Origin: Streptomyces sp. SirexAA-E
GTDB lineage: Bacteria; Actinomycetota; Actinomycetes; Streptomycetales; Streptomycetaceae
Reading direction: 5' to 3'
NCBI RefSeq assembly: GCF_000177195.2
Contig: NC_015953.1
Location: 5,332,001 to 5,396,000, forward strand
DNA length: 64,000 nucleotides
Within the stretch, counting starts at the first letter, position 1. The number at the start of each line of letters is the position of its first letter. The translations under genes were made by a program, and so were the position numbers. The notes under the pieces were generated by a model. The model saw only the letters and a list, made by a program, of their open reading frames with translations, made no database searches and was not told the origin of the DNA. Below are positions 24,414 through 32,221 of the stretch, piece after piece.

Positions 24414-25445
24414 ATGCTGGCACTGGAGTCGGCCACCGTCAGGTTCGGGAAGCGGACCGCGCTGGACGCCGTCGACCTGGAGGTCGCCGACCACGAGATC
24501 GTCTGCGTTCTGGGCCCCAGCGGCAGCGGCAAGTCCACGCTGCTGCGCGCCGTCGCCGGACTCCGGCCGCTGGACGGCGGGCGGGTGCTCCTGGACGGTG
24601 CGGACCAGGCCGCCGTGCCCGTGCACCGGCGCGGGGTCGGGCTGATGTTCCAGGACCACCAGCTCTTCCCGCACCAGGACGTCGCCGCCAACGTCGCCTT
24701 CGGGCTGAGGATGCACGGTGTCCCGCGCGCCGAACGGGAGAGCCGGGCCGCGGAACTCCTCGACCTGGTCGGCCTGCCCGGCGCCGGACGTCGTGCCGTG
24801 GCCGCGCTCTCCGGCGGCGAGCAGCAGCGTGTCGCCCTCGCCCGTGCCCTGGCCCCACGGCCCAAGCTCCTGATGCTGGACGAGCCGCTCGGACAGCTCG
24901 ACCGGAGCCTGCGCGAACGCCTCGTCGTCGAACTGCGCTCCCTGTTCGGACGGCTGGGTACGACGGTGCTCGCCGTCACCCACGACCAGGGCGAGGCCTT
25001 CGCGCTCGCCGACCGGGTGGTGGTCATGCGGGACGGCGCGATCACCCAGAGCGGCACCCCGCTGGACGTCTGGCAGCGACCCGCCTCCGCCTTCGTCGCC
25101 CGGTTCCTCGGCTTCGACAACGTGGTGGAGGCGACGGTCACGGGGTCCCTCGCGGACACCGTCTGGGGCAAGGTGCCGGTGCCGGACGGCTCGCCCGAGG
25201 GCCGGTGCGACCTGCTGGTCAGGCCCGCCGGCGTACGGATCGGCGCCCCGGACGGAGGACTGCGCTGCACCGTCGGCGCACGCACCTTCCGCGGCCACCA
25301 CGTCACCGTGCTCCTGAACCCGGCCGACGGGCCCGCGCTGGAAGCCGTCTGCACCCTGCGCGACACACCCCACGAAGGGGCGGTGGTCGGCGTGGAGTTC
25401 GACCCGGCGGAGACCGTCGTCCTGTCCCCGGCCGCTCAGCCCTGA
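24414..25445 (+). CDS. thiQ: Thiamine ABC transporter, ATP-binding protein
   Basis: A 343-residue ABC ATPase with Walker A GPSGSGKST, Q-loop FQDHQLF, signature LSGGEQQRVALARAL, Walker B LLMLDEPLGQLD and H-loop VTHDQGEA. An approximately 110-residue C-terminal regulatory domain of the OB-fold type (DLLVRPAGVRIG...GVEFDPAETVVLSP) follows, longer than enterobacterial ThiQ. It completes the TPP-controlled thiBPQ operon. Its last 10 nt overlap the 3' end of the convergent response regulator gene, with no terminator visible between. Confidence 0.93.
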   Translation: MLALESATVRFGKRTALDAVDLEVADHEIVCVLGPSGSGKSTLLRAVAGLRPLDGGRVLLDGADQAAVPVHRRGVGLMFQDHQLFPHQDVAANVAFGLRMHGVPRAERESRAAELLDLVGLPGAGRRAVAALSGGEQQRVALARALAPRPKLLMLDEPLGQLDRSLRERLVVELRSLFGRLGTTVLAVTHDQGEAFALADRVVVMRDGAITQSGTPLDVWQRPASAFVARFLGFDNVVEATVTGSLADTVWGKVPVPDGSPEGRCDLLVRPAGVRIGAPDGGLRCTVGARTFRGHHVTVLLNPADGPALEAVCTLRDTPHEGAVVGVEFDPAETVVLSPAAQP

Positions 25446-26116
25446 CCACCGCGCCCCGGGGCTCCCGCGACGACGAGCCCCAGCTCGTAGGCGAGGATCA
25501 CCGCCTGCGCCCTGTCCCGGAGACCCATCTTCGCGAACAGCCGGTTGATGTGCGTCTTCACCGTGTGGTCCGTGATGGACAGACGGGCGGCTATGTCCGC
25601 GTTCGACAGGCCCCGCGCTATGAGGACGAGGACCTCCACCTCGCGGGCGGTGAGGCCGTCGACGCTGCGGTCCGGAGGACAGCTGATCCGCTGCCGGGCG
25701 AACTCGCCGATGAGCCGCTGGGTGATCTCGGGGGCCAGCAGGGCGTGGCCGCGCGCCACCACCCGTACGCCGTGCAGCAGTTCCGGGAAGGTGGCGTCCT
25801 TGAGCAGGAAACCGCTCGCCCCCGCCGCCAGCGCCTCGTACACGTAGGCGTCGAGCCCGAACGTCGTCAGCATCAGCGCCCTGGTCGCTCCGCCCGAGGC
25901 CGCCACGATCTCGCGTGCGGCCTCGATGCCGTTCATCCCCGGCATCCTGATGTCCAGCAGCACCAGATCCGGGCGGAGCTCGGCGGCGAGGCGGACGGCC
26001 CCGGTCCCGTCCTCGGCCTCCGCGACCACCTCGATGTCCTGCTGGGTGTTGAGCAGGGCGACGAAACCCGTCCGGACGACCGCCTGGTCGTCGGCCACGA
26101 GCACTCTGATCACCAC
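25436..26116 (-). CDS. NarL/FixJ-family response regulator
   Basis: A 226-residue regulator. The receiver domain has the acidic pair DD (9-10), the phosphoacceptor Asp55 in LLDIRMPG, Thr in LMLTTF, and Lys in FLLKDATF. The LuxR-type helix-turn-helix at the C-terminus reads LTAREVEVLVLIARGLSNADIAARLSITDHTVKTHINRLFAKMGLRDR. The start is the GTG at 26116, giving MVIRVLVADDQ. It overlaps the 3' end of the kinase gene by 7 nt, so the two are co-transcribed and are a cognate pair. The regulated genes are not evident; the divergent GT87/PimB'-like pair next to the kinase is a candidate. Confidence 0.93.
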   Translation of the reverse strand: MVIRVLVADDQAVVRTGFVALLNTQQDIEVVAEAEDGTGAVRLAAELRPDLVLLDIRMPGMNGIEAAREIVAASGGATRALMLTTFGLDAYVYEALAAGASGFLLKDATFPELLHGVRVVARGHALLAPEITQRLIGEFARQRISCPPDRSVDGLTAREVEVLVLIARGLSNADIAARLSITDHTVKTHINRLFAKMGLRDRAQAVILAYELGLVVAGAPGRGGQG

Positions 26117-27336
26117 GGGAGCTCCGCCTCCACCAGGAAGCCGCCGGCCGGCCCCGGGCCGGCGGTGACGCGGCCTCCCAGCAGCGCCGCCCGCTCGCGC
26201 ATGCCGATGAGACCGTGGCCACGACCGTCCGGTACGCCGCACGGGCCCGGGCCGTCGTCACCGACACGGATCGCCAGCAGACCGGGCCGGTAGGCGATCT
26301 CCACCGTGGTGTGCGCGCCCGGGGCATGCCGACGCGCGTTCGTCAGCGCTTCCTGCACGATGCGGTACGCGGACAGCTCCCAGGACGCCGGAAGCGGTGT
26401 CCGCTCGCCCACGACGCGCAGGTCGACCGAGCCGCCCACGGCACGGTGCTGGTCGACGAGGTCACCCAGCCCGGCCAGCGACGGCTGAGGCGCCGTCGGC
26501 ACGACGCCCTCGGTGCCCGTCCGCAGCACCCCGAGCAGCCGCCGCAACTCCTTCATCGAGGAGCGGGCCGTCCCCGCGATCTGCTGGAAGGCGTCCCGCG
26601 CCGGCTCCGAGAGGTCAGGCGTGGTGTACGTGGCGCTCTCGGCCTGGACCGCGATCATCGACACCGAGTGCGCGATCATGTCGTGCAGCTCGCGGGCGAT
26701 GGCGGCCCGCTCCGCCTCGGCCGCCTGGCGCCGCTCCACGGCCAGCAGCCTGGACTGCGCGGCCGCCCGCTCGTGCCGGGTCTCCTCCCGGGCCCGCACC
26801 GCGTCGCCCATGCTGACCGAGCCGAGGAACATCACGGTCAGCACCAGCGTCTCCGCGTACAGCCCGAGGCTGAACCGGTCGCCGCCCTGGAGCACGGGCA
26901 GCCCGGGCGAACCGTCGCGCGTCCAGCGGTCGATGTGGACGAGGTTCACCATGAGGGAGGCCAGCGCCGCGCACGTCACCAGCAACGCCGGGTGCTGCAC
27001 CCGGTGGCGGCCCAGCGCGTAACTCCCCAGCAGCGCGCCGGCGATCGTGGCGTACGCCAGATTGCCGTCCGTCGCGAAGCTGAGCAGGGCCGCGCCGACC
27101 GTCAGGAACCCGACGGCCGGATGGGAGCGCCGCCACATGGTGGAGAGCGTGCACAGCAGGACCCCGAATACCGTGACCGGCGATCCCGGTACGACGGCCA
27201 GTTCCCCGAGCGCGAACGCCGTCAGCACGGCGCCCGTCACCCAGGGATAGGCGGGCGTCGCGGCCCACCGGCGCAACCGCTGCCGCAGCACGTGCGGCGC
27301 CGGGCCGCGGCCGCGCTCGGTGGCCGTGTCGCTCAT
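26110..27336 (-). CDS. NarL-type sensor histidine kinase
   Basis: A 408-residue kinase. The N-terminal 180 residues contain about five membrane segments without a large extracytoplasmic domain, so the signal is probably sensed in or at the membrane. The HisKA_3 dimerisation helix has the phosphorylatable His218 in AIARELHDMIAHSVSMIAVQAES. The HATPase domain shows RIVQEALTNARRHA (N box) and VGDDGPGP and GHGLIGMRERAALLGG (G boxes). The ATG at 27336 is the natural start; the frame is open for 1.6 kb further upstream but only as antisense of the GT87 gene. Confidence 0.92.
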   Translation of the reverse strand: MSDTATERGRGPAPHVLRQRLRRWAATPAYPWVTGAVLTAFALGELAVVPGSPVTVFGVLLCTLSTMWRRSHPAVGFLTVGAALLSFATDGNLAYATIAGALLGSYALGRHRVQHPALLVTCAALASLMVNLVHIDRWTRDGSPGLPVLQGGDRFSLGLYAETLVLTVMFLGSVSMGDAVRAREETRHERAAAQSRLLAVERRQAAEAERAAIARELHDMIAHSVSMIAVQAESATYTTPDLSEPARDAFQQIAGTARSSMKELRRLLGVLRTGTEGVVPTAPQPSLAGLGDLVDQHRAVGGSVDLRVVGERTPLPASWELSAYRIVQEALTNARRHAPGAHTTVEIAYRPGLLAIRVGDDGPGPCGVPDGRGHGLIGMRERAALLGGRVTAGPGPAGGFLVEAELPW

Positions 27337-27457
27337 GAGGTCGTCCTGTCCATGGGCCGATTCTTGGGCAACGGGCCCCGGCCGCGCATCGGAGTACGGG
27401 TTGAGATTCTCCGGACGTCTCATGCCACGGGTCGAGGGACAGGACCGGATTCCGGTG

Positions 27458-27488
27458 TGACGCCCCGTCACCAGGGCTTTTCTACTGT
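27458..27488 (+). promoter_or_regulatory. Inverted repeat and -10 element upstream of the GT87 gene
   Basis: TGACG (27458-27462) and CGTCA (27466-27470) form an inverted repeat around CCC, about where a -35 element would be. TACTGT (27483-27488) ends 7 nt before the ATG at 27496, which suggests a nearly leaderless transcript. The repeat lies in the 159-nt divergent spacer between the kinase gene and the GT87 gene. Confidence 0.4.
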
Positions 27489-27495
27489 CGGCCGC

Positions 27496-28917
27496 ATGGA
27501 CGGAACAGCGGCTCTCCCGGGGGCGGGCAAGGGATCGGACAAGGGACCGGAAAAGGGGTCGGGCGAGGAAAAGGACAAGGAGGCGGGCACCACCCCAGCC
27601 TGGATACCGGCCCGGCTCCCGGCCCGGATACGGGCCCTGAACGGCCGGTGGCGCCGGATACGGGCCGTGGGCGCATCCCGGTACCGCCCACGAACCCTGA
27701 GCGGCCGGTGGTGGTGGGCGGCCTGCGCGCTCGCCGCCCTCGCCACGGCCGCGCTCTCCACCCGTGGACCCCGACGGGTGTGGGGGGCCGTCGCGGCGGC
27801 CGGTTACGCGGCCGCCGCCTGGCTGTCCCCGAGCCGCCCCACCGACCGCGGCCCCGCCGACTACGGCCCCGCCGCGAGCCGGGGCCGCCGGGCCGCCGCC
27901 GTGGCCGCCTCCGGCGCGGCCCTGCTGCCCCTGCTGATCCTCCTCGCCGCGGGCCGCGCCCAGCTGGAGGTCGAGGTCGTCGCCCGGTCCGCGAGCCTGC
28001 TGCTCGCCACCGGAAGCCCCTACGTCCCGCACCCCGAGGCCCTCGCCGACTTCGACCCGTACCTGCCCGGCATGGCGGTCTTCGGGATCCCGGAGGCCCT
28101 CTTCGGCGCGGGCCCGCTGACCGATCCCCGGGTGTGGACGGGTGCCGCCTTCCTCGCCGCTCTCGCCGCGTGCGGGCGCGGACTTCCGCCCTTGTGGACC
28201 GCCGCGTGCCCGCTCGTCGCCCTCCCGCTCGCCGTCGGCGGTGTCGATCTGCCCGTCGTCGCGCTGATGTGCCTCGGGCTGACCCTGGCCGGCCGGGGGA
28301 GGGCCGGTGGCGCGGGGCTGGTGCTCGGGCTGGCCGCCGCCCTCAAATGGACGGCCTGGCCCGCTCTCCCGGTCTGCCTGGTGCTGCTGAGGACCCGGAG
28401 CCGCCGGGACGGGGACCAGGGCAGCCGGCCGGTCCTGCGGTGCGCCGTGACCGGGGCGGTGACGGTGGCCGTCCTGGTCCTCCCGGTCGTCGTCCGCGAC
28501 CCGGCGGCCTTCCTGACCCATGTCGTCGCCTTCCCGCTCGGGCTCACCGACACCGTCTCCACGGCGGCGAGCCCCCTCCCGGGGCACCTGCTCGCCACCC
28601 GGGCACCCGGCGGACGGGCGGCGGCGGTGCTCCTGCTGGCCGTGAGCGCCTTGCTGATGGCCGTGTCGCTCGTCGTACGGCCGCCGGGGACCGTGGCCGC
28701 CGCCGCCTCGCGGCTCGCGCTCGGACTCCTGCTGGCCCTCTCGCTCATGCCCGCCAGCCGGTTCGGCTACCTCGTCCACCCGCTGGTCCTCGCCGTCCTG
28801 GCGTCGCACCGCACACCCCTCCCGCCGGAAGCCTCCGTGGAGGGCGCGACCTCCGGGGTGCCGGCGCCCTCCCGAGAAAGGGCCCCCGATGCCCCGCACG
28901 CTCGTCGTCACCAATGA
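27496..28917 (+). CDS. GT87 (DUF2029)-family polytopic membrane glycosyltransferase
   Basis: A 473-residue protein with a hydrophilic, Lys/Glu/Gly-rich N-terminus and about ten membrane segments. The early extracytoplasmic loop SPYVPHPEALADFDPYLPGMAVFGIPEALFG has the acidic pattern of GT-C enzymes. Mycobacterial GT87 members use polyprenyl-phosphate-mannose to extend lipomannan and related glycolipids; here the downstream PimB'-like gene makes a mannolipid role likely. The acceptor is not readable. The gene overlaps the next one by 29 nt. Its start has a -10 element 7 nt upstream and no ribosome-binding site. Confidence 0.75.
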   Translation: MDGTAALPGAGKGSDKGPEKGSGEEKDKEAGTTPAWIPARLPARIRALNGRWRRIRAVGASRYRPRTLSGRWWWAACALAALATAALSTRGPRRVWGAVAAAGYAAAAWLSPSRPTDRGPADYGPAASRGRRAAAVAASGAALLPLLILLAAGRAQLEVEVVARSASLLLATGSPYVPHPEALADFDPYLPGMAVFGIPEALFGAGPLTDPRVWTGAAFLAALAACGRGLPPLWTAACPLVALPLAVGGVDLPVVALMCLGLTLAGRGRAGGAGLVLGLAAALKWTAWPALPVCLVLLRTRSRRDGDQGSRPVLRCAVTGAVTVAVLVLPVVVRDPAAFLTHVVAFPLGLTDTVSTAASPLPGHLLATRAPGGRAAAVLLLAVSALLMAVSLVVRPPGTVAAAASRLALGLLLALSLMPASRFGYLVHPLVLAVLASHRTPLPPEASVEGATSGVPAPSRERAPDAPHARRHQ

Positions 28918-30076
28918 CTTCCCGCCGCGCCAGGGCGGCATCGAGACCTTCGTCCACGCGATGACCAGCCGCTTCCCCGCCGACCGCGTCGTCGTCTACA
29001 CCTCCTCGGAACCCGGGGCCGCCGCCCACGACGCGGCCCTCGGGTATCCCGTCGTACGCGACCGCGCGCGGACCCTGCTGCCGACGGCACGGGTCGCCGA
29101 CCGCGCGGCGGCCCTCGCCCGTCGGTACGGCTGCGACAGCGTCTGGTTCGGAGCGGCGGCACCGCTCGCCCTGATGGCGGGCCGGCTGCGCCGGGAGGCC
29201 GGGATACGGCGGATCGTCGCCACCACGCACGGCCACGAGGTCTGGTGGGCCCGGACCCCCGGTACGCGGGCGCTCCTGCGCCGGATCGGGGAGCGCACCG
29301 ACACGGTCACCTACCTCGGCGCGGCCACCCGCGCCCCCGTCGCCGCCGCCCTCGGACCGGACGCCGCCCGCCGAATGGCGCGCCTCGTGCCGGGCGTGGA
29401 CAGCGAGGTCTTCCGGACTCCGGCGCCCGGCGGGCGCGAAGCCCCCGGCAGCGTACGGGCGACCCACGGGCTGCGCGGCCGGCCGGTGATCCTCTGCGCG
29501 GCCCGGCTCGTCCCGCGCAAGGGCCAGGACACGCTGATCCGTGCGCTGCCGCTCGTGCGCGACGCCGTCCCGGACGCCGTGCTCCTGCTGGCCGGGGACG
29601 GACCGTACGGGCGCTCCCTGCGACGGCTGGCCCGATCCACGGGCTGCGAGGACGCCGTGGTCCTGGCGGGCGGCCGGCCGCACACGGCGATGCCCGCGTA
29701 CTTCGCGGCCGCCGACGTCTTCGCGATGCCGTGCCGGACCAGGCGCCGCGGTCTGGAGGTCGAGGGGCTCGGCATCGTCTTCCTGGAGGCCGCGGCGGCC
29801 GGACTGCCCGTCGTGGCCGGTGACTCGGGCGGCGCCCCCGACGCCGTGCGCGACGGCGAGAGCGGCCATGTCGTGGACGGCCGCGACGTGGGCGCCGTCG
29901 CAGCCCGCCTCGTCGAGCTGCTGGGGGACCCGGCGTGTGCGGCGGCCATGGGGGAGAAGGGCCGGGCCTGGGTCCAGGAGGAATGGACCTGGGAGACGAC
30001 GTACGGCAGGCTGGCGGCGCTGCTGGACGCCGGACGGGGGCGCCCGGACCGGGAGGGGAGCCGGCGCCGGGGCTGA
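28889..30076 (+). CDS. GT4 glycosyltransferase, PimB'-like phosphatidylinositol mannosyltransferase
   Basis: A 395-residue cytosolic GT-B enzyme. The N-terminal PRTLVVTNDFPPRQGGIETFVHAM is close to mycobacterial PimB', which transfers the second mannose from GDP-mannose to Ac-PIM1. The acceptor-side loop TTHGHEVWWARTPGTR and the GT4 donor-binding motif EGLGIVFLEAAAAGLPVVAGDSGG (Glu, EX7E pattern) are intact. The GT87 gene just upstream, overlapping by 29 nt, would act on the outer side of the membrane in the same pathway. The ATG at 28889 gives the conserved N-terminus. Confidence 0.82.
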   Translation: MPRTLVVTNDFPPRQGGIETFVHAMTSRFPADRVVVYTSSEPGAAAHDAALGYPVVRDRARTLLPTARVADRAAALARRYGCDSVWFGAAAPLALMAGRLRREAGIRRIVATTHGHEVWWARTPGTRALLRRIGERTDTVTYLGAATRAPVAAALGPDAARRMARLVPGVDSEVFRTPAPGGREAPGSVRATHGLRGRPVILCAARLVPRKGQDTLIRALPLVRDAVPDAVLLLAGDGPYGRSLRRLARSTGCEDAVVLAGGRPHTAMPAYFAAADVFAMPCRTRRRGLEVEGLGIVFLEAAAAGLPVVAGDSGGAPDAVRDGESGHVVDGRDVGAVAARLVELLGDPACAAAMGEKGRAWVQEEWTWETTYGRLAALLDAGRGRPDREGSRRRG

Positions 30077-30082
30077 CCCCGC

Positions 30083-30111
30083 CGCCCCGGGGCGGGTCGG
30101 ATCCCGGGGCG
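30083..30111. terminator. Bidirectional terminator between the PimB'-like and permease genes
   Basis: CGCCCCGGG (30083-30091) pairs with CCCGGGGCG (30103-30111) around 11 nt, in the 58-nt gap between convergent genes. Confidence 0.65.
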
Positions 30112-30134
30112 CGCACGGACGCGCGGCCCGGCCG

Positions 30135-31298
30135 TCAGCCCGACAGCGGCAGCGCGGCCAGCTCCGCGACCACCCACGTCAGCAGGGCGAACACGGCCAG
30201 CAGTACGCCCGCGCGCAGCGCCGTCGCGGCGCGCAGGGCGGCAGGCGGGGCGCCGAGCCGCAGCACGGCCTCGGTGGTACGGATCCGGGCCTGCCTGGCC
30301 TCCAGGGCGGAGGTCAGCAGGGTGGCCGTCGTACAGCCCAGGACCAGGACCGCGCCGAGCGCCGTGAGCGGGCCGAAGGGGCGCGGCTCACCGGTGTACA
30401 GCACCGACGCGGCGATCACACCGGACAACACCGCGCAGACGACGCCGAGCGGACGGCCGATGCGGCGCGCCTCACCCATCAGGACCCGCCCCGCCAGCAG
30501 CCGTACGGCCCCCGGGCGCACCGCCTGGATGAGCTTGCCGCACAGGTAGGTCAGGCCCGGACCCGCCATGGCCAGGCCGATCGCGGTGAGGGTCCAGCCC
30601 ACCAGCACGCTCGCCGGGGTGGAGTCCAGCTTCCCGGGCAGCGGGAGCGGATTGCCCGCCGAGCCCCGGCTCGCGTACGCCTCCACCGCGAGGCCGGCCG
30701 CCGTGAGGGCCACGCCCCACGGAAGCCCCGTCGGAGCGGGAGCCGGGGCGAGCCGTTCCTCCGCCTCCGGTGCCCCCGACGGGGCGGAGGGCCGCGTCCG
30801 CAGCGCCAGCCCGCTGGCGGCCGCCGACACCAGCGGTACGAGAGCGAGCAGCGTCAGAGCCGCAGCCAGTGGCAACGGGGCCCCGGCGCCCAGGAATTCG
30901 GCCGCCCCGCCGTCGAACGGCAGCCCGGTCAGGTCGCCCCGCAGATGGAGGAAGAAGAGCAGTGCCACCACCGAACCCAGCGTGGTGGACACCGCCGTGG
31001 AGACGGCCGCCAGCGCGCCCAGCCGGGCAGGGCCCACCCCGGCCGCGAAGAGCCCGGGGCGCGGCCGGGTGCTCGGGTCGGTGCGCGCGACCGCGACCGC
31101 CAACTGGACGGTCGCGGCCAGGGGGACGGCACACCACAGCAGCCGCAGCACCGAACTCGACGCGTGCGCCGGGTGGCCCGAGGCATACCCGAGGGTGCAC
31201 AGGAGGAGGAAGCCCACCCCGGCCGACGCGGCGGCGAGCAGCAGCCGCCGCACCAGGACCAGGGGGTGCGAACCACGGGTCAGACGGAGAGCGAGCAC
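30135..31298 (-). CDS. ABC transporter permease
   Basis: A 387-residue hydrophobic protein with about nine or ten membrane segments and a short soluble linker near the middle (RTRPSAPSGAPEAEERLAPAPA). I see no sequence motif that names a substrate; the layout resembles FtsX/MacB-like permeases but lacks their obvious large extracytoplasmic domain. The GTG at 31298 overlaps the ATPase gene by 19 nt, so the two are translated together and form one transporter. The ATPase partner has unusual motifs, so export activity should not be assumed. Confidence 0.72.
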   Translation of the reverse strand: MLALRLTRGSHPLVLVRRLLLAAASAGVGFLLLCTLGYASGHPAHASSSVLRLLWCAVPLAATVQLAVAVARTDPSTRPRPGLFAAGVGPARLGALAAVSTAVSTTLGSVVALLFFLHLRGDLTGLPFDGGAAEFLGAGAPLPLAAALTLLALVPLVSAAASGLALRTRPSAPSGAPEAEERLAPAPAPTGLPWGVALTAAGLAVEAYASRGSAGNPLPLPGKLDSTPASVLVGWTLTAIGLAMAGPGLTYLCGKLIQAVRPGAVRLLAGRVLMGEARRIGRPLGVVCAVLSGVIAASVLYTGEPRPFGPLTALGAVLVLGCTTATLLTSALEARQARIRTTEAVLRLGAPPAALRAATALRAGVLLAVFALLTWVVAELAALPLSG

Positions 31299-32017
31299 GC
31301 CGAGGCGCCTTCCGTATCGGGCGCGGCGGGCAGGGCGACGGTGTTCACGCGCCGGCCGTCCAGCAGGCAGACCGTGCGGTCGGCGAGGGCGGCGACCTCC
31401 GCGTCATGGGTGGCGAGCACGACGGTGATGCCGTGGGAGCGGGCCGCCGTGGTCAGCGTCCGCAGCAGCTGGGAGCGTTCGGCCCGGTGCAGCGTCGCGG
31501 TCGGCTCGTCGGCGAAGATCACGGCGGGGGAGGCGGCCAGCGCGCGGGCCACCGAGATCCGCTGGCGCTGCGACTGGAGCAGGGAGTGCGGCCGCTTCTT
31601 GGCGAGCGGGCCGATGTCCAGCCGGTCCAGCCACTCGGTCGCTGCCTTCTTGGCCGCCCGGTGCGAGACGCCCCGCAGCAGCAGCGGGAGCGCCGCGTTC
31701 TCCCAGGTGGTGAGCTCCGGTACCAGCTCCGGCTCGGCGCCGATCCAGCCGAACCGGTCGCGGCGCAGCTGTTCGCGCAGCCGGGGGCCCATGGTGTGCA
31801 CGGGGACACTGTTGAACCAGACCTCCCCCTCCTGCGGCACCAACTGCCCCGAGAGGCAGTGCAGCAGCGTCGACTTGCCGCTGCCGCGCGGGCCGGTCAC
31901 GGCGAGGACCTCGCCGTCGCGGACACCGAGGGAGACACCGCCGAGCCCCGGAGAACCGTTGTGGGAGTGGTGCAGGGAACGGGCCCAGATCACGTCGTTG
32001 TCGGGCGGGACCACCAT
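31280..32017 (-). CDS. ABC transporter ATP-binding protein with degenerate signature motif
   Basis: A 245-residue ABC ATPase. Walker A is intact (GPRGSGKST), as are Walker B (VIFADEPT, with the catalytic Glu) and the H-loop (LATHDAEV). The ABC signature, normally LSGGQ, reads LLQSQ in HSLLQSQRQRISVARAL. The Q-loop glutamine is not evident: the segment reads FGWIGAEPELVPELT. I chose the ATG at 32017 because CGAGGTG lies 8 nt upstream; an earlier ATG at 32050 would add MGNLIRTEVYA. It overlaps the permease gene, so both are co-expressed. Substrate unknown. Confidence 0.85.
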   Translation of the reverse strand: MVVPPDNDVIWARSLHHSHNGSPGLGGVSLGVRDGEVLAVTGPRGSGKSTLLHCLSGQLVPQEGEVWFNSVPVHTMGPRLREQLRRDRFGWIGAEPELVPELTTWENAALPLLLRGVSHRAAKKAATEWLDRLDIGPLAKKRPHSLLQSQRQRISVARALAASPAVIFADEPTATLHRAERSQLLRTLTTAARSHGITVVLATHDAEVAALADRTVCLLDGRRVNTVALPAAPDTEGASACSLSV

Positions 32018-32221
32018 GGCGTACACCTCGGTTCGGATCAGATTTCCCATCCCCCGTTCGGGGGAACGAAGACATGGCCGATCGGTCACTCGGCACGCTA
32101 GGCAGCCGGGCCGGGGTGACGGGACAGCACGCGGCCCGGACGCCTCCCTTCTCACTCGAACGGGTGAGGCCCGGACCTTTGTGGACCGTAGGGTACGGCG
32201 CGGGCGGCGCCCGCGACGGGA

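Noticed and set aside
27337..28941. An N-terminal extension of the histidine kinase reaching 28941
   Set aside because: The extension is antisense to the GT87 gene and contains only Gly/Arg-rich filler; the ATG at 27336 gives a normal kinase.
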